Assembly: GCA_017451695.1 (NCBI GenBank)
Contig: JAFTNW010000039.1
Coordinates: 1-54,398 of the forward strand
Direction of reading: 5' to 3'
Length of the DNA: 54,398 bases
From: Bacteroidaceae bacterium
GTDB taxonomy: Bacteria; Bacteroidota; Bacteroidia; Bacteroidales; Bacteroidaceae
Part shown: positions 23,171 through 33,100 of the stretch, one piece after another
How positions within the stretch are numbered: the stretch's first letter is position 1
Layout of the letters: each line of letters starts with the position of its first letter
Program-made: the position numbers and the translations under genes
Notes under the pieces: model-generated
What the model was told of the DNA's origin: nothing
Databases searched by the model: none
Seen by the model: the letters and a program-made list of their open reading frames with translations, nothing else

Positions 23171-23204
23171 TACCTTTGCAAATTAAAAGAGGCCATGGCG
23201 GCCT
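23171..23204 (+). promoter_or_regulatory. -7 box and leader hairpin of the DUF3078 gene
   Basis: TACCTTTG (23171-23178) fits the -7 box. Just downstream AGGCC (23190-23194) and GGCCT (23200-23204) form a small hairpin at the start of the leader. Confidence 0.5.
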
Positions 23205-23231
23205 TGTTTGCTATGTAAACACAATTTATCT

Positions 23232-24521
23232 ATGAAAAAATATATACTCTTGTTATTGGTGCTTGGCACCTCGTCTTTTGCGTTTGCGCAGAGTGATAAT
23301 GATGTGGTTGACTACTTTAAGGCGAAGATTGACTCTCTCGTTTGCGATACGTTGTATGCAAGCAGCGTGGGCGATGAAGAGGTAAGTGCCAACCCTGTGT
23401 ATATAAAACTGCTGACATCGCCTGTTCTGTATAATTCTGTGGTAAACAAGGCTTTTGGCAGTGGCTTTGGTGTGCAAGGCGGCATTGACCATGGTTCTCT
23501 TGGTGCCGATGACAAGCGCTCGGCGGTAATAGATGCCATGCTCATGAGTGTTTATCGCGAGCACCCTGGCAAAATATATATAACCGAGGAACAATTGCGC
23601 AAGGAGGCACCGGTGCCGGCTGTGGCAACAAATGATGTAGCAAAAATTGATTTGAAAGAGACTCCTGTGATAGAGATGCCCGACAATGTGGTGGGCGGTC
23701 TTAAAACCACGGTGAACAAGCCTTCATATTGGCGCGTTTCGGGTTCTTTCGATTTGAAATTTACCCAGAACTATGTGTCGTCCAACTGGTCGCAGGGTGG
23801 TGAGAACTCCCGCGTGATGATGGCTACGCTTGTGCTTAATATGAATTATGACGATAAAGACAGGATTACATTCAGAAATAAGTTCGATGCGAACTTAGGA
23901 TTCACCACCGTGGAAGGCGATACATTGCACAGTTTCAAGACGAATAACGATAAACTACGCTTGGAATCGACCCTTGGTTATAAATTGATAAAGAATTTCG
24001 ACATCACAGCCAAGAGCAAGTTCGAAACGCAGATGTTGCCTAACTATCCAAGCAACAGCTACCATTTTGTATCTAAATTCATGGCTCCTTTCGATGCTAC
24101 ATTCTCTGTCGGTATCAACTACAAACCGCAGTGGAAGAATATCTCGTTGTCGGTGTTCCTTGCCCCCTTGTCGGCATATAACTACAAATTCGTGCGATAT
24201 GATAACCTTGTGTCGCGCTATGGTATAAAAGAGGGCCGCCATCACAGAGAGGACTTCGGTACTCAGCTGGTGGTAGAGGTGCCTTCGGCCACATTCTTCA
24301 AAATATTGAATTGGTGGTCGCGTGCTGAGTTTTATACCAACTATGCCCGCTCGTTCTTCTCATGGGAAAATAAGTTCGACATTAAACTAACGCGCTATTT
24401 TTCGGTTTCTATGCTTGTGCACACCCGTTTCGACGACAGTTCGCCCGGGCTCAAGGATAAGAAACATGGCTATTGGCAGTTGAAAGAGTATATGACAATG
24501 GGCCTTACATATTCGTGGTGA
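23232..24521 (+). CDS. DUF3078 outer-membrane protein
   Basis: This 429-residue protein has a signal peptide (MKKYILLLLVLGTSSFAFAQ, cleavage after the Ala-Gln) and then a region ending in many amphipathic strands typical of a beta-barrel. The DUF3078 marker is the NWSQGGENS segment after DLKFTQNYVSSNW. The last residues (LKEYMTMGLTYSW) end in an aromatic residue, as outer-membrane barrels do for BamA recognition. I chose the ATG at 23232 because it starts the signal peptide. It is followed closely by the antiporter gene (25 bases), possibly in one transcript. The function of the family is not established. Confidence 0.82.
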   Translation: MKKYILLLLVLGTSSFAFAQSDNDVVDYFKAKIDSLVCDTLYASSVGDEEVSANPVYIKLLTSPVLYNSVVNKAFGSGFGVQGGIDHGSLGADDKRSAVIDAMLMSVYREHPGKIYITEEQLRKEAPVPAVATNDVAKIDLKETPVIEMPDNVVGGLKTTVNKPSYWRVSGSFDLKFTQNYVSSNWSQGGENSRVMMATLVLNMNYDDKDRITFRNKFDANLGFTTVEGDTLHSFKTNNDKLRLESTLGYKLIKNFDITAKSKFETQMLPNYPSNSYHFVSKFMAPFDATFSVGINYKPQWKNISLSVFLAPLSAYNYKFVRYDNLVSRYGIKEGRHHREDFGTQLVVEVPSATFFKILNWWSRAEFYTNYARSFFSWENKFDIKLTRYFSVSMLVHTRFDDSSPGLKDKKHGYWQLKEYMTMGLTYSW

Positions 24522-24546
24522 TTTGATGTGTAAATATACAGGTATT

Positions 24547-26574
24547 ATGAATTGGCAGGCTCTCTTCCCCGTTACAGACCCCACATGGATATTCCTGGGT
24601 GTTCTTTGCATAATATTGTTTGCACCTTTGCTTTTTAACAGGTTGCATTTGCCGCACATCATAGGCATGATTCTTGCGGGTCTTCTCATAGGCCCCAATG
24701 GCTTGAATATCCTTGCCCGCGACGACAGCTTTGAACTCTTTGGCAAGGTGGGCTTGTACTATATAATGTTCCTTGCCAGCCTTGAGATAAATTTGCAGGA
24801 GATGAAGCAGGCAAAAGGTGGTGCGCTGTTGCTTGGCTTGTCGGTTTTTGCCTTGCCCATTGCGCTTGGTATTTTCACCAATATGGTTATTCTCAAATAC
24901 AGTATCATAACATCGGTGCTGCTTGCGAGTATGTATGCTTCATATACATTGTTGTCGTATCCCATAGTGGCGCGCTATGGTCTGTCGCGTCTGCGCTGTG
25001 TTAATTTTGTGGTGGGCGGCACCATGATAACCGATACACTCACCCTTTTTGTGCTTGCTGTGATAAGCGGTATGTTTACCGGCAAATCCGATGTGTGGTT
25101 CTTTGTCCTTCTCATGGTAAAACTCATTGCCATAACGGCAATTATTATATTCCTGTTCCCGCGCATAGCACGCTATTTCTTTAGAAAATACAACGACGGT
25201 GTGATTCAGTACATATTTGTGATGGCGCTGCTCTTTTTGGGTGCCGGGCTCATGGAACTTGCCGGCATGGAGGGTATTTTGGGCGCATTCATCACCGGTC
25301 TGGTGCTTAACCGCCTGATACCGCACACCTCGCCTTTGATGCGTCGCATAGATTTTGTGGGCAACGCCATTTTCATCCCATATTTCCTTATAGGTGTGGG
25401 CATGATGATAAATCTGCATGTGCTCTTCGGTAATTTCACTGCGTTGTTTGTTGCCACGGTGATGATTGTTACAGCTCTCACCGGCAAGGCTCTCGCATCG
25501 TGGATTACAGCCCGCGCATACAGGATGTCGGCCCATGAGCAGTATCTTATGTTTGGTCTCAGCACATCGCAGGCGGCAGCCACGCTTGCCGCTGCCATAG
25601 TGGGACACAAGATAATACTGCCCGATGGTACCCATCTGTTGAGTGAAGATGTGCTCAATGGTACTATTCTGCTCATTTTGGTAACGTGCATAGTAAGCTC
25701 CATTGTTACCGACCGCACGGCACGCCGCATAGCGGTGTCGGGCGATGTAACAGACAAACCCGCCAACACCTCGAAAAAGATGCTGCTTGCTCTTGCCAAC
25801 CCCAACATGGTTGATCGTCTCATGGATCTCGCCCTCTTGTTGCGCAAGGAGGATACCAAGGTGCCCCTTTCGGCAGTGAATGTGGTGCTCGACGAAGATG
25901 AGAAGATGCGCGAGCGTGCCCAAAAGGTGCTCGACAAGGCTGCCGATATAGCCGCCTCTGTCAATGTGCCGTTGCTCACCAAAGTGCGCCTCACCACCAA
26001 CCTCTCTTATGGAATTATCCACGAGATGAAGGAGAACTATTACCGCGAACTCATAGTGGGCTTTCATCAAAAGGAGACTGCCAACGACTCGTTCCTCGGC
26101 GGCGTGCTGCCCGAACTGCTCAACGGCATAAATACACAGATTATAATGGCGCGTATAAATATTCCGCTCAATACAATACGCTGCATACATATAACATTCC
26201 CTGCCAAGGCTGAATATGAAGCAGGTTTCCAGCATTGGGTAGAGGAGACAGCTCGCATGGCCGTGGGGCTTGGTTGCAAAATTATATATCATGGTCATAT
26301 GGATACCATGGCACACATACGCAAAAAACTCAAAAAAGATTCGGTGCCCATCAGCTGTGAGTTCTGTGAAACTGATGGCGGCAACGACCTTAAACGTCTT
26401 TCGCGCATAATAGCCAGCGACCATCTGCTCATAATTGTGAGTGCCCGTCGCGGCTCAATCTCGTTCCGTCCCTCTCTCGACCATGTGTTTGTGCAGTTGC
26501 AACGAGACTATCGCGAAACAAGCGTGCTGCTCATATATCCCAATGGTTATACCATTGACGGTGGCTTGGTGTAG
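24547..26574 (+). CDS. CPA2-family cation:proton antiporter with C-terminal regulatory domain
   Basis: This is a monovalent cation/proton antiporter of the Kef/NapA-like CPA2 family. The first 390 residues form 11-13 membrane helices, starting PLLFNRLHLPHIIGMILAGL and including GMEGILGAFITGLVLNRLIP with conserved residues of the exchanger core. The C-terminal 280 residues are soluble and resemble a universal-stress-protein-like tandem domain (KKMLLALANPNMVDRLMDLA; LLIIVSARRGSISFRPSLD). The ATG at 24547 is preferred; in-frame ATGs also exist at 24526. No TrkA-N (KTN) signature is seen. It may balance pH or potassium; the ion is not determinable. Confidence 0.88.
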   Translation: MNWQALFPVTDPTWIFLGVLCIILFAPLLFNRLHLPHIIGMILAGLLIGPNGLNILARDDSFELFGKVGLYYIMFLASLEINLQEMKQAKGGALLLGLSVFALPIALGIFTNMVILKYSIITSVLLASMYASYTLLSYPIVARYGLSRLRCVNFVVGGTMITDTLTLFVLAVISGMFTGKSDVWFFVLLMVKLIAITAIIIFLFPRIARYFFRKYNDGVIQYIFVMALLFLGAGLMELAGMEGILGAFITGLVLNRLIPHTSPLMRRIDFVGNAIFIPYFLIGVGMMINLHVLFGNFTALFVATVMIVTALTGKALASWITARAYRMSAHEQYLMFGLSTSQAAATLAAAIVGHKIILPDGTHLLSEDVLNGTILLILVTCIVSSIVTDRTARRIAVSGDVTDKPANTSKKMLLALANPNMVDRLMDLALLLRKEDTKVPLSAVNVVLDEDEKMRERAQKVLDKAADIAASVNVPLLTKVRLTTNLSYGIIHEMKENYYRELIVGFHQKETANDSFLGGVLPELLNGINTQIIMARINIPLNTIRCIHITFPAKAEYEAGFQHWVEETARMAVGLGCKIIYHGHMDTMAHIRKKLKKDSVPISCEFCETDGGNDLKRLSRIIASDHLLIIVSARRGSISFRPSLDHVFVQLQRDYRETSVLLIYPNGYTIDGGLV

Positions 26575-26638
26575 TGTGTTAATTGTGTTTTTAAGGCAAT
26601 ATTGCAGTTATTTCTTTTATACTACAAAGATTTTTGGT

Positions 26639-26646
26639 TACTTTTG
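26639..26646 (+). promoter_or_regulatory. -7 box of the ABC exporter gene
   Basis: TACTTTTG matches TAnnTTTG, 28 bases before the ATG at 26675. The -33 region is T-rich (TTTCTTTTA). Confidence 0.5.
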
Positions 26647-26674
26647 TGGCAAATACAAATAAACTCCCGTTACT

Positions 26675-28510
26675 ATGAAGGAATTTTTCAGTATGATGCG
26701 TCGCTTTGTGATGCCCTATAAGAGATATGTAGGTTTGGCAATAATACTCAATATCCTCTCTGCCATAAGCAATATCTTCTCGTTTACTCTTCTTATTCCC
26801 ATTTTGGATATCCTGTTCCAGACAGGTGCTCACGATGTGGTATATGAATATATGGAGTGGGGCAGCGCAGGCATTAAGGATGTTGCGGTAAATAACTTCT
26901 ACTACTATGTAACACAGCTTATTGCCATCAAGGGTGCCATGATTACGCTGTTGGTTATAGGCGTGGCATTCATTGTGATGACTCTCATTAAAACCAGCTG
27001 TTATTTCGCATCCTCGGCGGTTATGATACCTTTGCGCACAGGCGTGGTACACGATATTCGTGTGATGCTCTATTCAAAAATCATGAGCCTGCCTTTGGCA
27101 TTCTTTTCGCAAGAGCGCAAGGGTGATATAATTGCCCGCATGAGTGGCGACGTAAACGAGGTTGAGAACTCCATAACAAGTTCGCTCGACCTTCTTATGA
27201 AAAACCCCATTCTCATAATCCTCTATTTTGCCGCCCTTTTGATGACAAGCTGGGAACTCACCCTCTTCACCATCCTTGTATTGCCGGGCATGGGTTGGAT
27301 TATGGGCCGTGTGGGCAAGCGCCTGAAACGTCGCTCGTTGGAGGTGCAGGAGCGTTGGAGCAATGTCATGTCGCAGCTCGAGGAGAGCTTGGGCGGCTTG
27401 CGTATAATCAAAGCCTTCATAGCCGAGGAGCAGATGAAGAAACGCTTTACCAACACCAGCAAGGGTGTGCGCGATTCTGGTTGCAAGGTGTCCACCCGCC
27501 AGGCATTGGCACACCCCATGAGCGAGTTCCTGGGTACGGTGCTTATAGTCTTTGTTCTGTGGTTCGGCGGTTTGCTCATCCTCAATGAGTCGTCGCGCAT
27601 AGATGCCCCCACGTTTATCTTCTACATGGTAATTCTTTACAGCATCATAAACCCCTTGAAGGAGTTTTCAAAGGCCGGATACAACATTCCGCGCGGTCTT
27701 GCATCGTTGGAGCGTATCGACAAAATCATGAATGCCGAGAATCCCATAAAGGAACCCGCAAACCCTGTGAAGATTGATACATTGAAGGATAAGATAGAGT
27801 TGAAGAATATCTCATTCAGCTACGATACACGCGAGGTTTTGCACGATGTAAGCCTCGAGATTCCAAAGGGGAAGACCATTGCGCTTGTGGGGCAGTCGGG
27901 CTCGGGTAAATCGACACTTGTGGATTTAATACCCCGCTACCACGATGTGCAGCAGGGCGAGGTGCTTATAGATGGTGTGAATATAAAGGAATTCCGTGTG
28001 CACGACCTTCGCTCAATCATAGGTAATGTGAATCAGGAGGCAATCCTCTTTAACGATACCTTCTTCAATAATATTGCTTTTGGTTGCGAGAATGCAACTA
28101 TGGAACAGGTTATAGAGGCCGCAAAAATAGCAAACGCGCACGAATTCATCATGGCAACCGAGTTTGGCTACGATACAAACATAGGCGACCGCGGCGGTCG
28201 TTTGAGTGGTGGTCAGCGTCAGCGCGTGAGCATAGCCCGTGCAATCCTCAAAAACCCGCCGGTGCTTATTCTCGATGAGGCCACCTCGGCACTCGATACC
28301 GAGTCGGAGCGTCTTGTGCAGGAGGCTTTGGAGCATCTTATGAAGAACCGTACCACCATAGCCATTGCTCACCGTCTATCCACCATCAAGCATGCCGACG
28401 AGATTTGCGTGCTGCACGAAGGGCGCATAGTGGAGCGTGGCAAGCACGAAGAACTCCTTGCCAAGGATGGTTACTACAAGAAGCTTAATGATATGCAATC
28501 GCTGTCGTAA
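26675..28510 (+). CDS. MsbA-like ABC exporter (fused membrane and ATPase domains)
   Basis: This is a half-size ABC exporter that works as a homodimer. The first 345 residues form the six-helix membrane domain, with the usual LPLAFFSQERKGDIIARMSG coupling region. The ATPase domain has Walker A GQSGSGKST (406-414), a Q-loop with NVNQEAILFNDT, signature LSGGQRQR near residue 510, Walker B VLILDEATSALD and the H-loop AIAHRLST. The length of 611 residues matches the MsbA type, whose likely cargo is lipid A-core, but drug or peptide export cannot be excluded. It is monocistronic with its own promoter and a shared terminator. Confidence 0.9.
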   Translation: MKEFFSMMRRFVMPYKRYVGLAIILNILSAISNIFSFTLLIPILDILFQTGAHDVVYEYMEWGSAGIKDVAVNNFYYYVTQLIAIKGAMITLLVIGVAFIVMTLIKTSCYFASSAVMIPLRTGVVHDIRVMLYSKIMSLPLAFFSQERKGDIIARMSGDVNEVENSITSSLDLLMKNPILIILYFAALLMTSWELTLFTILVLPGMGWIMGRVGKRLKRRSLEVQERWSNVMSQLEESLGGLRIIKAFIAEEQMKKRFTNTSKGVRDSGCKVSTRQALAHPMSEFLGTVLIVFVLWFGGLLILNESSRIDAPTFIFYMVILYSIINPLKEFSKAGYNIPRGLASLERIDKIMNAENPIKEPANPVKIDTLKDKIELKNISFSYDTREVLHDVSLEIPKGKTIALVGQSGSGKSTLVDLIPRYHDVQQGEVLIDGVNIKEFRVHDLRSIIGNVNQEAILFNDTFFNNIAFGCENATMEQVIEAAKIANAHEFIMATEFGYDTNIGDRGGRLSGGQRQRVSIARAILKNPPVLILDEATSALDTESERLVQEALEHLMKNRTTIAIAHRLSTIKHADEICVLHEGRIVERGKHEELLAKDGYYKKLNDMQSLS

Positions 28511-28535
28511 TAAAAGTGTATTTCAAATCATAACA

Positions 28536-28568
28536 ATAGAGGCTGCTAAATTTTTTAGCAGCCTCTAT
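28536..28568. terminator. Bidirectional terminator between convergent genes
   Basis: ATAGAGGCTGCTAAA (28536-28550) and TTTAGCAGCCTCTAT (28554-28568) form a perfect stem with T/A-rich flanks. It serves the ABC exporter on the plus strand and the permease on the minus strand. Confidence 0.85.
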
Positions 28569-28574
28569 CGTTTA

Positions 28575-30029
28575 TTACTTATCAAAGTGGAATGGCTCGA
28601 ACTGCGACTCCTTGTCCACCCAGCTTGGCTTGCGCATTGCATATATTATAAAAGGTGCAACCACCACTACAATGCAGCCAATAACCAACACCGAGTACCA
28701 CACTGCGTTGCTGCCCACTGAAATCTGTGCAGGGGGAATGAAACTGAGAACAAAGGCAAGCAGGCTGCCCAAGAATCCCACACCGCTCACAATCCACATA
28801 ACGCAGTTGCCTTTGCTGCCCAGGCGGAACGGGCGCGGCGCGTCCTTCATGCTATATCTCAAATATATTGCCGCGGCAAACATTAGAAGATACATGATAA
28901 GGTATAGCAACACGGTCAGCTGCGACAGAATCTGGTAAAAACTTTGCACAGAGGGCATAATAACGAACAACAGGCTTAACACTGTAACAGCACCGCCCTG
29001 AATGAGCAATATATTCTTCTGTACCCCAAGCTTGTTGGCTTTCTGCATGAAGGGTGGCAGATAGCCCGCCTTTCCCACGGCAAATATACCTTTTGAGGGG
29101 CCAGATACCCATGTGAGCACACCGGCAAGCACACCGAATGCAAGGGCTATGGCGATGATGGGCGATAGCCACGATGCATGTATGTAGGCAAAATAGTTAT
29201 CGAATCCCACAAGCAGGCTTTGTGTGAGGTTAATATCCTTCTGCGGTATAATAATTCCAAGCGAGAATGTTCCGAGTACAAAGATAAGTACAGTGATTAT
29301 TGCACCCATGAATACTGCTTTTGGATACTCTTTGGCGGGGTTATTCATATCCTTAACATGAATACCGGTCATCTCCATACCAGCATAGAACAGAAAAATA
29401 CCTGATGCAAGTACCAGATTGTCGAACTTGGTTATATCGGGGAAGAAACTGCCACCGAAATCCATTTGCGATGTGCCGCCCGATGCAAGGTACATCACTG
29501 CCAGAATCATCAGCAGAAATGCCGGTATAATGGTTCCCACGAGACCGCCAATCTTTGCCACCTTGCTCACCCAATCCAATCCTTTGAGGGAGATATATGT
29601 GGCAACCCAATAGATTACAAGCACCACCACAAGTGTGTAGAATTTGTTTGATGCAAGCTCCATATCCTTTGCGTCGTTGCTGCCAATGAATGCAAGCGAC
29701 ACCGCGCCAAAGGTCAATACGGTGGGATACCATATAGTGCTCTCAACCCATTGCAACCATATTGCAAGGAATCCCATGCGCTTGCCGAAGGCTTCGCCCA
29801 CCCAACGGAACACACCGCCTTGCTTGTCCTGGAACATAGCTGCAAGTTCCGCCGCCACAAACGATGTGGGGATAAGGAATACAATGGCGGCAAACAGATA
29901 ATAGAATGCCGAGCTCACGCCATACTCGGCTTCGGCAGGGAGTCCGCGTAGCGATACCACGGCTGTTACGTTCATGATGGCAAGCGTGGCCACTCCCAAT
30001 TTTACGCTTTTAGTTAATGTAGAAGACAT
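28575..30029 (-). CDS. APC-family amino acid transporter, GadC-like antiporter
   Basis: This 484-residue membrane protein has 12 predicted helices and belongs to the amino acid-polyamine-organocation superfamily, closest in layout to glutamate/GABA antiporters. Features are the first-helix substrate motif NVTAVVSLRGLPAEAEYGVS and the helix-6 region ASGIFLFYAGMEMTGIHVKD. A later segment is GVLAGVLTWVSGPSKGIFAV. It ends in a charged cytosolic tail. No glutamate decarboxylase or glutaminase gene is adjacent, so the acid-resistance role is unproven and the substrate could be another amino acid. Confidence 0.85.
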   Translation of the reverse strand: MSSTLTKSVKLGVATLAIMNVTAVVSLRGLPAEAEYGVSSAFYYLFAAIVFLIPTSFVAAELAAMFQDKQGGVFRWVGEAFGKRMGFLAIWLQWVESTIWYPTVLTFGAVSLAFIGSNDAKDMELASNKFYTLVVVLVIYWVATYISLKGLDWVSKVAKIGGLVGTIIPAFLLMILAVMYLASGGTSQMDFGGSFFPDITKFDNLVLASGIFLFYAGMEMTGIHVKDMNNPAKEYPKAVFMGAIITVLIFVLGTFSLGIIIPQKDINLTQSLLVGFDNYFAYIHASWLSPIIAIALAFGVLAGVLTWVSGPSKGIFAVGKAGYLPPFMQKANKLGVQKNILLIQGGAVTVLSLLFVIMPSVQSFYQILSQLTVLLYLIMYLLMFAAAIYLRYSMKDAPRPFRLGSKGNCVMWIVSGVGFLGSLLAFVLSFIPPAQISVGSNAVWYSVLVIGCIVVVVAPFIIYAMRKPSWVDKESQFEPFHFDK

Positions 30030-30116
30030 ATTATTAAATTTATAGTTAATAATGCTCGTTTTTGGTTCTGTTCCACATTAAATAACAGCAAAGCTCCCTT
30101 ATTGGTTCTTGTAGGG

Positions 30117-30168
30117 TATATAAAAAGTATCCTTGCAATCATGCGATTGCAAGGATACTTTTTATATA
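30117..30168. terminator. Strong terminator of nifJ
   Basis: Two perfect 24-base arms (30117-30140 and 30145-30168, ends TATATAAAAAGTATCC and GGATACTTTTTATATA) with a 4-base loop lie 19 bases past the nifJ stop. The inner A/T run supplies the U-tract on either strand. Confidence 0.85.
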
Positions 30169-30187
30169 TTTCGGTTAGGGTAGGGGA

Positions 30188-33100
30188 TTACTCCTCTTTG
30201 CCCCAATCGAGTTTAGCCATACGCTGGTAGCTTGAGTAGCGTTTCTTTGCCATGCCCTCTGCTGCCTCAAACAACTCCTGCGCCTCTGTGGGGAACTGTT
30301 TTGCAAGTGAAGCATAGCGCACCTCGCCCTGCAAGAAGCTCTGGAACTTATCCCATTGGGGCTCTTTGCTGTCGAGTGTGAAGGGGTTCTTACCCTCCTC
30401 TTCGAGAGCGGGGTTGTAACGCCACAAGTGCCAGTAACCGCACTCAACGGCTGCATTCTGCTCTGCCTGTGCTTTACCCATACCTCTCTTGATACCGTGG
30501 TTGATACAGGGAGCGTATGCGATAACCAATGAAGGACCGGGATAAGCCTCAGCCTCGCGGATAGCCTTCAAGCACTGGTCGTAGCTTGCACCCATTGCAA
30601 TCTGTGCAACGTAAACATAGCCGTATGTTGTGGCAATCATACCAAGGTCTTTCTTGCGTATGCGTTTACCTGCTGCGGCAAATTTTGCGATGGCGCCAAG
30701 AGGTGTTGATTTAGAAGCCTGGCCACCGGTGTTAGAGTAAACCTCTGTATCGAGTACCAAGATGTTGATATCCTCGCCCGATGCGATAACGTGGTCGAGA
30801 CCGCCGTAACCGATATCGTATGATGCACCGTCGCCACCGATAATCCACTGTGAGCGTTTAACGATGTACTGCTTGATTGCAAGAATCTGCTTGCAAGTGT
30901 CGCAAGTGCATGCCTCGCAAGCTGCTATGATAGCGGGAGCTATGCTCTTTGTAACCTCGCCATCCTCTTTGTTGTCGAGCCACTGCTGAGCAAGGCCTTT
31001 GAGCTCCTCGCTGCAAGCCTCGCACTCCAATACCTTGCCAAAGAGGTCGGTCAGGCGTGCGCGTATCTTGTTTTCGGCAAGCTTCATACCAAGACCAAAT
31101 TCGCAGAAGTCCTCGAAGAGTGAGTTTGCCCATGCGGGTCCTTCGCCCTTCTCGTTTGTGCAGTAGGGGGTAGAGGGAACCGATGCTGTATAGATTGAAG
31201 AACAACCTGTTGCGTTGGCAACAATCTGACGGTCGCCGAACAACTGTGTGAGCAATTTTACATAAGGAGTCTCACCGCAACCCGAGCAAGCACCCGAGAA
31301 TTGGAACAAAGGTGTTGCGAACTGTGAGTTCTTGGGATTGCTCTTAACATCAACAAGGTGCTGTTTGCTCTTCACATTCTTAACGCAGTAATCCCAATTT
31401 GCAGCCTCTGCTCTCTCCTCTTCCAAAGATACCATAGAGAGTGCCGAACCGCCGAGCTTGGGGTTACCGGGGCAGACATCTACACAGTTACCGCAACCCA
31501 AGCAGTCGAGCACGCCCACCTGAATACGGAACTGCATGCCTTTGAGTGCAGCGGGAGCCTTCATCTCAATCTTGGCAGCGTTGAGGCCGGCAGCCTCGTT
31601 CTCATCCATTACGAAGGGACGGATACAGCCGTGGGGGCAAACGTATGAACAACGGTTACACTGAATACATTTTTCAGCGTCCCATTTGGGAACGAATGCA
31701 CTCACACCGCGTTTCTCATAAGCCGATGTACCAACAGGCCATGTACCGTCTGCAATCTGTAAGTAAGCCGAAACGGGGAGGCTGTCGCCCTTCTGTGCAT
31801 TGATGGGGCGAACGATGTTTGTGATGAACTCGGGCTCGTCTCTTGTCTCCTCAACATCTGCGGGGAGGTTTGCCCAAGCTGCATCAACTGTGAGCTGCTT
31901 GTACTCGCCACCGCGCTCAACAGCAGCGTTGTTCTTATCTACAACATCCTGGCCCTTCTTGCCGTAAGACTTAACGATGAACTTCTTCATCTGCTCAATG
32001 GCAAGGTCAACGGGAATAACCTCTGTGATGCGGAAGAATGCACTCTGCAAGATTGTGTTTGTGCGGTTGCCCAAGCCAATCTCCTGTGCAATCTTTGTAG
32101 CGTTTATGTAGTAAACGGTGATGTCGTTCTCGGCAAAATATCTCTTGATATCGTTGGGGAGGTTCTTAACAAGCTCCTCGCCATCCCATACGGTGTTCAA
32201 AAGGAATGTACCACCCTTCTGCAAGCCGCGGATAACATCGTACATGCGCAAGTATGCCTGTACGTGGCAAGCCACAAAGTTGGGAGTATTTACCAAGTAT
32301 GTAGAACGGATGGGCTTGTCGCCAAAACGCAAGTGCGAGCATGTGAAACCACCCGATTTCTTTGAGTCGTAAGAGAAATATGCCTGGCAGTGCTTGTCGG
32401 TGTTCTCACCGATAATCTTGATAGAGTTCTTGTTTGCACCAACGGTACCGTCTGCACCAAGGCCATAGAACTTAGCCTCGAACATGCCATCAACAACTGC
32501 AATCTCCTCTTTCTTGGGAAGTGAAGTGAATGTTACATCATCCTCGATACCTACTGTAAAGTGGTTCTTGGGTGTGGGCAATGCAAGGTTCTCATAGATT
32601 GACATGATAATCGCGGGAGTGGTGTCGCAAGAACCGATACCGAAACGGCCGCCTACGATAGTGGGGTTGATAGCCTTCAACTCCTCGCTGCTCGAGAATG
32701 CCTCGACAACGTCAAGATAGAGAGGTTCGCCGTTGCAGCCGGGCTCTTTTGTGCGGTCGAGAACAGCTATGCGCTTAACGGTCTTGGGAGTAACCGCTGC
32801 AAGATATTTGAGTGAGAAGGGACGATAGAGGTGTACGCTGATAAGACCCACCTTCTCGCCTTTTGCCATCAAGTAGTCGATAGCCTCTTTTGCAGCCTCT
32901 GTTGCTGAACCCATAACCACGATTACGCGGTCTGCATCCTCTGCTCCGTAGTATGTGAAGGGAGCATATTTGCGGCCTGTGATAGCCGAAACCTGGTTCA
33001 TGTAATCTGCAACGATATCGGGTACTGCATCGTAGAACTTGTTTACAACCTCTTTGTGAGCAAAGAATGTTTCGGGGTTCTCGGCTGTACCGCGAACAAC

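Noticed and set aside
24940..26424. 494-codon open frame on the minus strand opposite the CPA2 antiporter gene
   Set aside because: It is a reverse-frame shadow of a clear membrane transporter, with His/Tyr/Cys-rich, low-plausibility composition and no domain.
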